Source of the DNA: Siphonodentalium dalli
Lineage: Eukaryota > Mollusca > Scaphopoda > Gadilida > Siphonodentaliidae
Direction: 5' to 3'
Assembly (NCBI GenBank): GCA_032622095.1
Contig: CP136063.1
Coordinates: forward strand, 145,285,950-145,349,949
Length of the DNA stretch: 64,000 bases
Shown: in pieces, positions 23,399 through 35,659 of the stretch
Numbering within the stretch: the stretch's first letter is position 1
Layout: each line of letters begins with the position of its first letter
Translations under genes and position numbers: made by a program
The notes under the pieces: model-generated
Databases searched by the model: none
What the model was told of the DNA's origin: nothing
Seen by the model: only the letters and a program-made list of their open reading frames with translations

Positions 23399-24371
23399 AA
23401 TATGGATGTTTAAAATGATAATACTAATAATTCTCCACTCCGTTACAGAGAGACATCACTATTTTGTGTAGTCTTATTTAATGTGATATTTTATTTTGGA
23501 AATAGTACACTATGTGTGGTTTCAACACCCATCGTTATTCCGGGGTTGTCCATGTCCTTCTACTGTGTATGGGCGGGAACGAATAGACACTTATACCGAA
23601 ACTATTTTCTATCAAGAAAATATTTCTTCATTTGAGATTTATGTTTTCATTTTAATAAATAATATTCTTAGAACACGTTTAGAAAACGTTATTCACATTT
23701 ATCACATATTCTGCTGTCTATAATTGTTTTCTAGAAATAAGAGAAACATTCTAGCTTGTAAGAACACCTATTAGAAAGCAAGAATTTTGTGCTTGTGTTT
23801 AGAAAGTGATTAGTGAAAGCGATACGTTTTTATTCTGATTTTTTTTTAAACGTTTTGGAAAGTAAGAAATGTTTTCTTGTGTCAGAAAAAGTGGTAGTGT
23901 GATTTCGTTCCTGATTTTAGAAAATAAAAGATTTTATAGAACAAGAATAAAACACGTATAAGAAATGCATGACTTGCTTCTAATCTAATAAGTAAATGAA
24001 AACGTTTGTTATCACTCAGCCAGACCAAACCATATGTTCAAGTAGACAGCAGGAATAACTAACATTATTCCAAATATTCCCATGTATGTCATGCAATTAT
24101 ATTTACGTAAAAAGTGTTTTTAACTGCGGAAAAATAATTTTATTAAGTCTTTTACTTAAATAATAAAAATATTTCCCTCAATATAAAGACCTGCTTTTTT
24201 AACTAAGAACAACTATCAAAAATCATAAAGGAATATTTTCTTGGGTCACTCAGGCTCCCAAAACAATAAGCGCAATTAGATATTCCTTCTGTGCAAAAAG
24301 ATCTTCACTTATTGCGTTTAACCTGAATTAGGTTTTCCATTATTGTGCTTAAGCTCAATTAGGGATTGCAC

Positions 24372-24900
24372 TTAAAGATAGATTATCTCTTTAAATAACA
24401 AATTTTAAATAGTTGCGTGGGTATAAAATAATAAATATGAACGGAAGACCCCTGTCCGGAAAGGCTTCTATCAATTAATATTGATTTTATTTCGAATATT
24501 AAATCGGGACCGTTTATGTTACTATTTTTATAACAGACCATTCGGATGCTACCATATTGCGATATAGAGCACTGGGCTGTTCCTATGGCTACGCTACCAT
24601 AAGACAAATGTCCCATATTGATTGTTTGTATTGTTTTGTTCCATAGTTATAAGCGATAATGAGTATAGTTAACGTTTATTTGTGACAAAATTGCACAATA
24701 TAATTTCTGGTCTCTGTTAACAGTAACCACTATTGTTCGTTAGCTGAACAAACACACCTTTTTAGACCAGAAAATATTAGAAATAAAATTAATATTAATC
24801 GATAGAAGCATTTCCGGACAGGAGTCTTCAATTCAAATCTAATATTTTATACCCCGGTAACTATATTATACATGTTTACAAAGAGATAATCCACCTTTAA
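24372..24900. mobile_element. TTAA MITE, copy 2
   Basis: Same element as at 22872, carried along by the tandem duplication, with a few substitutions (for example TTAAAGATAGATTATC at the left end). Confidence 0.8.
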
Positions 24901-25873
24901 AATATGGATGTTTAAAATGATAATACTAATAATTCTCCACTCCGTTACAGAGAGACATCACTATTTTGTGTAGTCTTATTTAATGTGATATTTTATTTTG
25001 GAAATTGTACACTATGTGTGGTTTCAACACCCATCTTTATTCCGGGGTTGTCCATGTCCTTCTACTGTGTATGGGCGGGAACGAATAGACACTTATACCG
25101 AAACTATTTTCTATCAAGAAAATATTTCTTCATTTGAGATTTATGTTTTCATTTTAATAAATAATATTCTTAGAACACGTTTAGAAAACTTTATTCACAT
25201 TTATCACATATTCTGCTGTCTATAATTGTTTTCTAGAAATAAGAGAAACATTCTAGCTTATAAGAACACCTATTAGAAAGCAAGAATTTTGTGCTTGTGT
25301 TTAGAAAGTGATTAGTGAAAGCGATACGATTTTATTCTGATTTTTTTTTAAACGTTTTGGAAAGTAAGAAATGTTTTCTTGTGTCAGAAAAAGTGGTAGT
25401 GTGATTTCGTTCCTGATTTTAGAAAATAAAAGATTTTATAGAACAAGAATAAAACACGTATAAGAAATGCATGACTTGCTTCTAATCTAATAAGAAAATG
25501 AAAACGTTTGTTATCACTCAGCCAGACCAAACCATATGTTCAAGTAGACAGCAGGAATAACTAACATTATTCCAAATATTCCCATGTATGTCATGCAACT
25601 ATATTTACGTAAAAAGTGTTTTTAACTGCGGAAAAATTATTTTATTAAGTCTTTTACTTAAATAATAAAAATATTTCCCTCAATATAAAGACCTGCTTTT
25701 TTAACTAAGAACAACTATCAAAAATCATAAAGGAATATTTTCTTGGGTCACTCAGGCTCCCAAAACAATAAGCGCAATTAGATATTCCTTCTGTGCAAAA
25801 AGATCTTCACTTATTGCGTTTAACCTGAATTAGGTTTTCCATTATTGTGCTTAAGCTCAATTAGGGATTGCAC

Positions 25874-26402
25874 TTAAAGATAGATTATCTCTTCAAATAA
25901 CAAATTTTAAATAGTTGCGTGGGTATAAAATAATAAATATGAACTGAAGACCCCTGTCCGGAAAGGCTTCTATCAATTAATATTGATTTTATTTCGAATA
26001 TTAAATCGGGACCGTTTATGTTACTATTTTTATAACAGACCATTCGGATGCTACCATATTGCGATATAGAGCACTGGGCTGTTCCTATGGCTACGCTACC
26101 ATAAGACAAATGTCCCATATTGATTGTTTGTATTGTTTTGTTCCATAGTTATAAGCGATAATGAGTATAGTTAACGTTTATTTGTGACAAAATTGCACAA
26201 TATAATTTCTGGTCTCTGTTAACAGTAACCACTATTGTTCGTTAGCTGAACAAACACATCTTTTTAGACCAGAAAATATTAGAAATAAAATTAATATTAA
26301 TCGATAGAAGCATTTCCGGACAGGAGTCTTCAATTCAAATCTAATATTTTATACCCCGGTAACTATATTATACATGTTTACAAAGAGATAATCCACCTTT
26401 AA
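25874..26402. mobile_element. TTAA MITE, copy 3
   Basis: Third copy in the tandem series, almost identical to copy 2. Confidence 0.8.
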
Positions 26403-26825
26403 AATATGGATGTTTAAAATGATAATACTAATAATTCTCCACTCCGTTACAGAGAGACATCACTATTTTGTGTAGTCTTATTTATTGTGATATTTTATTT
26501 TGGAAATTGTACACTATGTGTGGTTTCAACACCCATCTTTATTCCGGGGTTGTCCATGTCCTTCTACTGTGTATGGGCGGGAACGAATAGACACTTATAC
26601 CGAAACTATTTTCTATCAAGAAAATATTTCTTCATTTGAGATTTATGTTTTCATTTTAATAAATAATATTCTTAGAACACGTTTAGAAAACGTTATTCAC
26701 ATTTATCACATATTCTGCTGTCTATAATTGTTTTCTAGAAATAAGAGAAACATTCTAGCTTATAAGAATAACTATTAGAAAGCAAGAATTTTGTGCTTAT
26801 GTTTAGAAAGTGATTAGTGAAAGCG

Positions 26826-27291
26826 ATAAATATTAACTGAAGACCCCTGACCGGAAAGGCTTCTATCAATTAATATTGATTTTATTTCGAATATTTAATC
26901 GGGACCGTTTATGTGTCTATTTTTATAACAGACCATTCGGATGCTACCATATTGCCATATAGAGCACTGGGCTGTTCCTATGGCTACGCAACCAAAAGAC
27001 AAATGTCCCATATTGATTGTTTGTATTGTTTTGTTCCATAGTTATAAGCGATAATGAGTATAGTTAACGTTTATTTGTGCCAAATTGTACAATAAAATTT
27101 CTGGTTACCACTATTGTTCGTTAGCTAAACAACTACGCCTTTTTAGATTAGAAAATATTCGAAATAAAATTAATAATAATCGATAGAAGCATTTCTGGAC
27201 AGGAGTCTTCTATTCAGATCTAATATTTTATTCACCGGTAACTATATAAAACATGTTTACAAAGAGATAATCCACCTTTAAGAGCAATAAT
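26826..27291. mobile_element. TTAA MITE, copy 4, left end lost
   Basis: Joined directly to the spacer of unit 3 at about 26,826 inside a GCGATAAATATTAACTG junction. The right end with TTAA at 27288-27291 is intact. It is more diverged than copies 1-3. Confidence 0.75.
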
Positions 27292-28840
27292 ATGTTAGTT
27301 ATTTATTGCGTTTGAGCATAATTTCATCCTTATTGTGCTTAAGTGCAATTAATATCTCCCTCTGCAAATAGTAGAATCCAAATAGTTCTGCAATGTGGAC
27401 AAGTCACCAGGTCACCAATAAACTATACCCATTGCAATATGGACTACAGCATTTGAATTACAGGGAGTTTATGGAAGCGCAATAATGAAGATTTTTAATT
27501 GCACTCAAGTGCAATTAGCTCTTATTGCGTTTAAGTACAATAAGTATAGTCCTGCTCTTAAAAGTGCAACTAGAGATTCCTTATTGCGCTTTTAAGCTCA
27601 ATTATCTATTAAATGTCAATTGGCTTCCCATATGTATATGAAGGGGCCATCTGCATGGGAAGTCAGAAATGTAATATAAATTGAAGAAATCAATTTATTT
27701 TATTTCAATTAACGAGATACAGAATAGATATATCAACACAAAATGTGTTTTATAGTTACAAATAGTTATTTGTACACGATTCACAATATAATGAGTAGCT
27801 CACAAAATTAGGACATATATGTTTGACTCCAACATATACATATATTTAGTTTACTTCATGAACTGCAATCATTCTTCAAATAAATAGAGTGGACGTTTGT
27901 ATGCGATGTACACTATGTTGTATCATCTACATTGCGTTTACTGAAACTGGTGGAATTAATTTCTTCTTTGTCATATTATATACTATATGGCATGACTAGC
28001 CATTAGAAAGAGAAGTGCAATATTTTGAATCGCACGCATTATGTTCAGATAAACGTAAATCATATATCTAATTATTGTAATTCTTAACGGAAACAAATTG
28101 GCAATTACAATGGTACACATGTTCTTCACAATGTTAAACAATTAACGGTTCATTAACTCAATTGAAGAAGTAATATGCCATTTAGATGTTCTCCTCGTAA
28201 ATTCACAAAATGGCCGTTTAAATGAGATATACATTATATATAAATTACCGGCATTGTGAATTTGAACTGGATTCCGTTTACTTAAATTTACCGGGATTTT
28301 TCAGAATAGTAGTATGCATTAACTAGCAGTAGCTATTTGCAAGAGAAGTGGATTGTTTTTGTTTTGATCGCAGCCATTATGGTCACATAAACGAGTGTCT
28401 CATACCGATATTTACTTTACATGGAATACATATTGGTATTTGCGTGCGATGGATAGTATTATGAATAGCCAACGTTTAAACTTACATAAAAATATGTCAG
28501 CACAATTCCCCACTTAAATTGTCACACAAGAACTACACATAGTCAGATAATAAGTAATATACTCACTGAATTGAAGATACTGTTTATATAGCTTCAATAT
28601 CTCATGAAATTAACACAAAAAAAACATTTGCGTGCGACATGAAATATTCGCCGACATTGTGGAATTAAAAAAATATTTAGTTTACTTCATTTACATATAA
28701 CTACGGAATACACGAGCCATAATATTTCGAATAGCTCGGACTGTTCTTACTTATTTCGGACAAATATATTTCACTCCAACAAATCGTCAAATAAATAGAG
28801 TGACCGATTGGATGCGATGCGAACCATTATTTGTATTGCT
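27292..28840. other. Loop sequence of the fold-back element, no gene
   Basis: AT-rich with no open frame of note. 27,290-27,600 holds many copies of a palindromic word family (TTATTGCGCTTAAG, AATTGCAC, CTTAAGTGCAATTA) also found at 24,260-24,375. From 27,890 to 28,830 a loose repeat recurs with GCGTGCGATG/TATGCGATG and AAATAGAGTG. Nothing resembles a transposase. Confidence 0.5.
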
Positions 28841-30240
28841 AACTGACGTGTATCATAAGGAATTCATTCATATATGGAGTCTGACAATGCATAAGAGAAC
28901 GAACACCGGTGATCGACCATACGAGAGTGACGTGTATGAGAAAGAATTCAGGCATATATAAAGTCTGGCAATGCATAAGAGGACGAACACCGGCGATCGA
29001 CCATACGAGCGTGACGTGTATCATAAGGAATTCAGTCATATATGGAGTCAGACAATGCATAAGAGAACGAACACCGGCGATCGTCCATACGAGAGTGACG
29101 TGTATCAGAAGGAATTCAGTTATATGTGGAGTCTGGCATAGCATAAGAGGAGGAACACCGGCGATCGACCATACGAGCGTGACGTGTATCATAAGGAATT
29201 CAGTCATATATGAGTCTGACAATGCATAAGAGAACGAACACCGGTGATCTACCATACGACTGTGACGTGTATCAGAAGGAATTCAATTATATATTGAGTC
29301 TGGCAAAGCATAAGAGGAGGAACACGAGTGTGACGTGTATGAGAATGAATCCAGTCACATATGGAGTCTGGCAATGCATAAGAGGAACTGAGAAAATAAT
29401 TCTCAATATAAGAAATATTATCTTACCTAGAAAATCTATTTGGAAGTGCATATATTGAGTCTGCCAACGCATAAGGGACACAAGAGAGTGACGTACATCA
29501 CAAGGAATTCAGTCATATATAGAGTCTGGTAATGCATAAGAGGACGAACATCGGCGATTGTCCATATGAGAGTGACGTACATCTCAAGGAATTCAGTCAT
29601 ATATGGAGTCTGACAATGCATAAGAGGGCGAACACCGGCGATCGTCCATACGAGTGTGACGTGTATAAAAATGAATTCAGTCATATATGGAGTCTGGCAA
29701 TGCAGAAGAGGACGAACACCGGCGATCGTCCACATGAGTGTGACGTGTATGAGAATGGATCCAGTCATATATCGAGTCTGGCGATGCATAAGGCGATTGT
29801 CTATATGAGAGTGACGTACATCACAAGGAATTCAGTCATATATGGAGTCTGACAAATTGACAATGCATAAGATGACGAACACTGGCAATACGAGAGTGAC
29901 GTGTATGAGAAGGAATTCAGTCATACATGGAGTCTGAAAATGCATAAGAGGACGAACACCGGCGATCGTCCACACGAGTGTGACGTGTGTGCGAATGAAT
30001 CCAGTCATATACGGAGTTTGGCAATGCATAAGAGGAACTGAGAAAATAATTCTCAAAATAAGAAATACTATCTTACCAAGAGAATCATTTTGAAAGTGCA
30101 TATACTGAGTCTGCCAATGCATAAGGGACCGGCGATCGCACATAAGAGAGTGCCGTGTATCATAAGGAATTTAATCATATATGGAGTCTGACAATGCATA
30201 AGAGGACGAACACCGGCGATCGGCCATACGAGTGTGCTAT
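28841..30240 (+). repeat. Right-arm 84-bp dead zinc-finger array
   Basis: Mirror image of the left-arm array, here reading on the plus strand; ATG-CATAAG unit starts at 29616 and 29700 are exactly 84 bp apart. The same ligand losses occur (second Cys to Tyr, second His to Asn). The array is about half as long as its partner, roughly 16 recognisable units, and lacks the threefold higher-order repeat. The open frame 29532-29852 mirrors that at 20491-20811 almost residue for residue. Confidence 0.85.
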
Positions 30241-31355
30241 ATATAAGTAATTTAGTTATTCATAAAACCTAGCAACTACTGTGTCGTGAAGTGGATTCTC
30301 ATATGATCTGACAAAGGTGTATGGTAGATTGCGGGTGTGCACGACAACAGCGTAGCCCTGTGTCTCAATCGGGAATTTAGCAACATTGTCTGGTCTATTC
30401 AGATTCCGGGAACTACTTACGCCTAATTTGTGGCCGGGTATAATGGGCTAACTGGGTATATTTTTGACAGAGATTTGCATATTGGGTGGTTAGCAACATT
30501 TTAGGGCCCGTTGAATTCTATGCTATACATACGCCCAATTTGTGGCCGAATATGATGGGCTAGTCGGATAGTTATTATTTACATCTTGTGTGGCTACGAA
30601 CGAAGTCGCACCAAAAGGGATTAGCAATGACATAGATCTCTAACAATCTTGAATTTAGCAACATTTTAGGGTCCGTTTGGAATCCAGGCTTCACTTACGC
30701 CCACTTTGTGGCCGGGTATAATGGGCTTTTATGACACAGATTTGACCCTATGGTGGTTATGCACAACATTTTATCATCCTAGCTGCCATTCCGTCGAATT
30801 TCTCGAATCGGAGACTGAATTTGAATAAGGAGCTGAATAAGGAACAGGGAATTGGGAACTAAAAAGTTTTGAATGGGGAGCTGAATAAGGAACTGGGAAC
30901 TAAATTCTATTCGAAATATAATTAATATTAATCGATAGAAGCATGTTCGGACAGCTGTCTTCGATTCATATCTAATATCTTATACCACGGTAACGATATA
31001 ACACATGTTTACAAAGAGATAGACCTTCTTTAATGTACCCTGCCTTTAACAGGATATCCCTTGCAATATGTATTAATTAAAGCTATTAAGGATGGATTAT
31101 CTCTTTATAAAACACATTTTTTAAAGTTAAATAGTTTCCTTGGTACCGAAAACAATGAATCGTCCAATAGAGGGTTACGATGCAACAAACCATATAATTA
31201 GTTTGAAAGTCGTGACTCGAGCGGTGGTTTGGATGGATTCGGAGAATTTGTAATTAATAAAGCGTTGGTTTACGTAATTGTTCATCTTTGTTTTATCGTT
31301 GTATTATATAATGTATGTCCACCATATTTGACTGTTGGTGTCTGGTGTCTATAAA
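30241..31355. repeat. Right-arm spacer, mirror of 18,991-20,105
   Basis: Contains the same landmarks in reverse order: triplicated segment, CCCAGTTCC leader copies, TTAA MITE end at 31030-31033, and a second MITE end near 31,085. Differences from the left copy are few. Confidence 0.8.
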
Positions 31356-34300
31356 TACCAAACCGGCTATGGTTGCCACTTTGGTCACCTACTGTGGCAA
31401 CCGCACGGGCTAGAGGGTTGTGGTTTTCGGTTATAATATGTTATTTTGGGGTGGGCCACCCTACCGCACCGTTTATTTGGAAAAAATCGGTTCATAAATA
31501 CCAAAACGGCTATGGTTGCCACTTTTGCCACCTACTGTGGCAACCGTATGGGCTAGAGGGGTGCAATTTTCGGTTTTTATATCTAATTTTGGGGTGGGCC
31601 ACCCTACCGCAACTTTTATTTGGTCAAAATCGGTTCCTAAATACCAAAACGGCTATGGTTGCCACTTTGGCCACCTACTGTGGCAACCGTATGGGCTAGA
31701 GGGGTGCTGTTTTCGGTTTTTATATCTAATTTTGGGGTAAGCCACCCTACCGCAACTTTTATTTGGTCAAAATCGGTTCATAAATACCAAAACGGCTATG
31801 GTTGCCACTTTGGCCACCTACTTTGGCAACCGTATGGGCTAGAGGGGTGCGGTTTTTGGTTTTTATATCTAATTTTGGGGTGGGCCACCCTACCGCTATG
31901 GACACTTTGGCCACCTACTATGGCAACCGTATGGGCTAGAGGGGGTGCTGTTTTCGGTTTTATATCTAATTTTGGGGTGGGCCACCCTACCGCAACTTTT
32001 ATTTGGTCAAAATCGGTTCATAAATACCAAAACGGCTATGGTTGCCACTTTGGTCACCTACTGTGGCAACCGTATGGGCTAGAGGGGTGCGGTTTTTGGT
32101 TTTTATATCTAATTTTGGGGCGGGCCACCCTAACGCACATTTTATTTGGTCAAAATCGGTTCATAAATACCAAAACGGCTATGGTTGCCACTTTGGCTAC
32201 CTACTGTGGCAACCGTATGGGCTAGAGGGGTGCGGTTTTCGGTTTTTATATCTAATTTTGGGGTGGGCCACCCTACCGCAACTTTTATTTGGTCAAAATC
32301 GGTTCATAAATACCAAAACGGCTATGGTTGCCACTTTGGCCACCTATTGTGGCAACCGTATGGTCTAGAGGTGTGCGGTTTTTGGTTTTTATATCTAATT
32401 TTGGGGTGGGCCACCCTACCGCATATTTTATTTGGTCAAAATCGGTTCATAAATACCAAAACGGCTATGATTGCCACTTTGGCCACCTACTGTGGCAACC
32501 GTATGGGCTAGAGGGGTGCGGTTTTCGGTTATAATATGTTATTTTGGGGTGGGCCACCCTACCGCACCGTTTATTTGGAAAAAATCGGTTCATAAATACC
32601 AAAACGGCTATGGTTGCCACTTTGGCCACCTACTGTGGCAACCGTATGGGCTAGAGGGGTGCTGTTTTCGGTTTTTATATCTAATTTTGGGGTGGGCCAC
32701 CCAACCGCAACTTTTATTTGGTCAAAATCGGTTCATAAATACCAAAACGGCTATGGTTGCCAATTTGGCCACCTACTGTGGCAACCGTATGGGCTAGAGG
32801 GGTGCGGTTTTTGGTTTTTATATCTAAATTTGGGGCGTGCCACCCTAACGCACATTTTATTTGGTCAAAATCGGTTCATAAATACCAAAACGGCTATGGT
32901 TGCCACTTTGGCCACCTACTGTGGCAACCGTATGGGATAGAGGGTGCGGTTTTTGGTTTTTATATCTAATTTTGGGGTGGGCCACCCTACCGCACATTTT
33001 CTTTGGTCAAAATCGGTTCATAAATACCAAAACGGCTATGGTTGCCAATTTGGCCACCTACTTTGGCAACCGTATGGGCTAGAGGGTGCGGATTTTGGTT
33101 TTTATATCTAATTTTGGGGTGGGCCACCCTACCGCACATTTTATTTGGTCAAAATCGGTTCATAAATACCAAAACGGCTATGGTTGCCACTTTGGCCACC
33201 TACTTTGGCAACCGTATGGGCTAGAGGGGTGCGGTTTTTGGTTTTTATATCTAATTTTGGGGCGGGACACCCTAACGCACATTTTATTTGGTCAAAATCG
33301 GTTCATAAATACCAAAACGGCTATGGTTGCCACTTTGGCTACCTACTGTGGCAACCGTATGGGCTAGAGGGGTGCGGTTTTCGGTTTTTATATCTAATTT
33401 TGGGGTGGGCGGCCACCCTACCGCACATTTTATTTGGTCAAAATCGGTTCATAAATACAAAAACGGCTATGGTTGCCACTTTGGCCACCTACTATGGCAA
33501 CCGTATGGGCTAGAGGGATACGGTTTTCGGTTTTTATATCTAATTTTGGGGTGGGCCACCCTACCGCACCGTTTATTTGGTCAAAATCGGTTCATAAATA
33601 CCAAAACGGCTATGGTGTCCACTTTGGCCACCTACTATGGCAACCGTATGGGCTAGAGGGGTGCTGTTTTCGGTTTTTATATCTAATTTTGGGGTGGGCC
33701 ACCCTACCGCAACTTTTATTTGGTCAAAATCGGTTCATAAATACCAAAACGGCTATGGTTGCCACTTTGGCCACCTACTGTGGCAACCGTATGGGCTAGA
33801 GGGGTGCTGTTTTCGGTTTTTATATCTAATTTTGGGGTGGGCCACCCTACCGCAACTTTTATTTGGTCAAAATCGGTTCATAAATACCAAAACGGCTATG
33901 GTTGCCAATTTGGCCACCTACTGTGGCAACCGTATGGGCTAGAGGGGTGCGGTTTTTGGTTTTTATATATAATTTTGGGGCGGGCCACCCTAACGCACAT
34001 TTTATTTGGTCAAAATCGGTTCATAAATACCAAAACGGCTATGGTTGCCACTTTGGCCACCTACTGTGGCAACCGTATGGGCTATAGGGGTGCGGTTTTT
34101 GATTTTTATATCTAATTTTGGGTTGGGCCACCCTACCGAACATTTTATTTGGTCAAACTCGGTTCATAAATACCAAAACGGCTATGGTTGCCACTTTGGC
34201 CACCTACTTTGGCAACCGTATGGGCTAGAGGGTGCGGTTTTCGGTTTTTATATCTAATTTTGGGGTGGGCCACCCTACCGAACATTTTATTTTGTCAAAA

Positions 34301-34590
34301 TCGGTTCATAAATACCAAAACGGCTATTGTTGCCACTTTGGCCACCTACTTTGGCAACCGTATGGGCTAGAGGGGTGCGGTTTTTGGTTTTTATATCTAA
34401 TTTTGGGGTGGGCCACCCTACCGCAACTTTTATTTGGTCAAAATCGGTTCATAAATACCAAAACGGCTATGGTTGCCACTTTGGCCACCTACTGTGGCAA
34501 CCGTATGGGCTAGAGGGGTGCGGTTTATGGTTTTTATATCTAATTTTGGGGTGGGCCACCCTACCGCACCGTTTATTTGGTCAATATATA
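31356..34590 (+). repeat. Right-arm 143-bp satellite array (about 22 units)
   Basis: Same unit as the left arm in inverted orientation, beginning TATGGTTGCCACTTTGGCCA. Both subtypes are present. A variant with TATAATATGTTATTTTGG occurs at 31,430 and again at 32,530. One unit near 31,900 is shortened, and one near 33,410 has a small GCGG insertion. The open frames are frame-shifting artefacts of the repeat, as on the left. Confidence 0.95.
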
Positions 34591-34645
34591 ATGTTTCCGA
34601 ATAAGGAATAAGGAACTGGGAATAAGTAGCCGATGTCACCGTAGT

Positions 34646-34653
34646 GTGTTACT
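34646..34653. repeat. Right 8-bp flank duplication of the fold-back element
   Basis: GTGTTACT directly follows the right tip; the left flank is GTGTTATT. Confidence 0.65.
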
Positions 34654-35002
34654 CTCAAAATTTAACAGAATGCGACAAGATATTGTTAAAATATGTCAGC
34701 TGAGTCAAGACGTATTTAACACCTTAGGTAATCACATGTGGCATTCGTGACACCAGAGTTTTTTCTCAAAGTATAAAGCTTCTAAAAGCTACATGGAAAA
34801 CTGCGGCAAAACAATATATGTAGTTTTAATATATTGATCCGAAATTTAGTTTTACTATAGTATGTATGTAGTCCTGTTATTTGTAGTATTAACAATATAA
34901 ACAATTGTTGGTAAGTCTCCATAAACACTATGGCATAATTTTACTAGTAGCAACTGGTAATACATATAATAATCTAGTGGATGTATTGGTGCTGGCTGTT
35001 AT
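34654..35002. other. No recognisable feature
   Basis: AT-rich interval between the fold-back element and the LTR element. Nothing supported. Confidence 0.4.
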
Positions 35003-35170
35003 TATACTAAAGCGAAACAATAATTTTGAATTTATTCGGTATTAGTTTTGCATGAGCGTGCACGTTTCAGGCATACCCGAGCGTGCACGTTTCAGGCATA
35101 CCCGTTTATCATAAAATATTATCCAGCCTGACGTTACCGGTGAAACTAAAATATGTAATTAACCATTACA
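35003..35170 (-). repeat. 3' LTR of the gypsy-like element
   Basis: Matches the 5' LTR in the words TTAGTTTTGCA, AAAGCGAAACA, CCTGA and TGAAACTAA. It is longer than its partner partly because a 25-bp segment (AGCGTGCACGTTTCAGGC...) is duplicated in tandem at about 35,054-35,103. Confidence 0.75.
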
Positions 35171-35536
35171 TCTCCCCATTCTCAAAGTAACAAACAAATC
35201 AAATCAGGGGGGAGGAATGTATAACATGTGCTCTGCTTGGAATCTTCCAGCAACTGCATGTGGTACTTGAATTTGTGTGATAATTGTATGGGTATCATCA
35301 TAATGAGAATTTTGTGCATCAGCATGCTGTGTATTTGTGGCAGAAAAGAAATATAATTCCAAATCACATTGAGGTTCGATTGATTGAGATTTTGACAGTC
35401 TTGAAAAAAGAAGAATTTCGTGCTTTGATCTCATCACCACGTCTCGCTGTTGCCATCGTACCCCTTTTCAACGACTTGAAATTGATTGGAATCAAAGTGT
35501 GGAGTGAATTTAGATTTCTTAACACTGTTCTTCAAA

Positions 35537-35617
35537 AAAACATTGTCACCAACCTATATTTTAGAAAGATGAACGTAACGTTCATCTTTCTAAATTATAG
35601 GTTGGTAACAATGTTTT
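35537..35617. repeat. Near-perfect 81-bp palindrome within the LTR element
   Basis: A 40-bp arm starting AAAACATTGTCACC pairs with the reverse complement ending GGTAACAATGTTTT, with almost no loop. It sits in the region expected to code for the C-terminal part of integrase, and would disrupt it. Confidence 0.85.
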
Positions 35618-35659
35618 CAGCCCACAACTTGATTTTTCCGTAGACTGCTTTTCTTTCGA

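Larger units (their letters stand above)
22872..27291 (+). repeat. 1.5-kb tandem repeat in the fold-back loop
   Basis: Units begin at TTAA 22872, 24372 and 25874, that is every 1500-1502 bp, with very high identity. A fourth, shortened copy is fused to the third at about 26,826, having lost the first part of the unit. Each unit consists of a TTAA-flanked MITE of about 528 bp and a spacer of about 970 bp. Identical 75-codon open frames recur at 23496, 24998 and 26500. They show no protein family, and their repetition reflects the DNA repeat. Confidence 0.93.
13791..34645. mobile_element. Giant fold-back element with satellite and dead zinc-finger arms
   Basis: The left tip ACTACGGTGACATCGGCTA at 13791 is exactly inverted at the right tip, ending at 34645. 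Inward on both sides come the same TTCCCAGTTCCTTATTCC-type leader, an array of 143-bp units, a shared 1.1-kb spacer and an array of 84-bp units. The spacers match almost base for base in inverted orientation, so the two arms are recent copies or are kept alike by conversion. The arms bracket a loop of about 6 kb (22.8-28.8 kb). No open frame inside resembles a transposase, so the element is non-autonomous. Long tandem-repeat arms recall fold-back families such as Drosophila FB or sea urchin TU, but this one is far larger than those, and kinship is not shown. A segmental inverted duplication is the main alternative; the tips and the 8-bp flanks argue against it. Confidence 0.72.

Noticed and set aside
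22882-26727. Repeated 75-77-codon frames in the 1.5-kb units as conserved small genes
   Set aside because: Their near-identity is explained by recent tandem duplication of the DNA; one frame set lies within the MITE ends, and none shows protein features.
20110-30240. A functional zinc-finger gene
   Set aside because: Two of four zinc ligands are lost in nearly every unit, no start or effector domain exists, and non-finger sequence interrupts the array.
16000-34590. CRISPR array
   Set aside because: Repeats are long, continuous and have no unique spacers; the context is clearly eukaryotic with no cas-like genes.
31373-34611. The same MPLWPPTVATVW-type open frames on the plus strand
   Set aside because: Same satellite in the other arm. 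No start context or domain, and the frame cycles with each unit.
35284-35643. 119-codon plus-strand open frame
   Set aside because: It runs antisense through the gypsy-like integrase remnant and includes half of the 81-bp palindrome; no family features.
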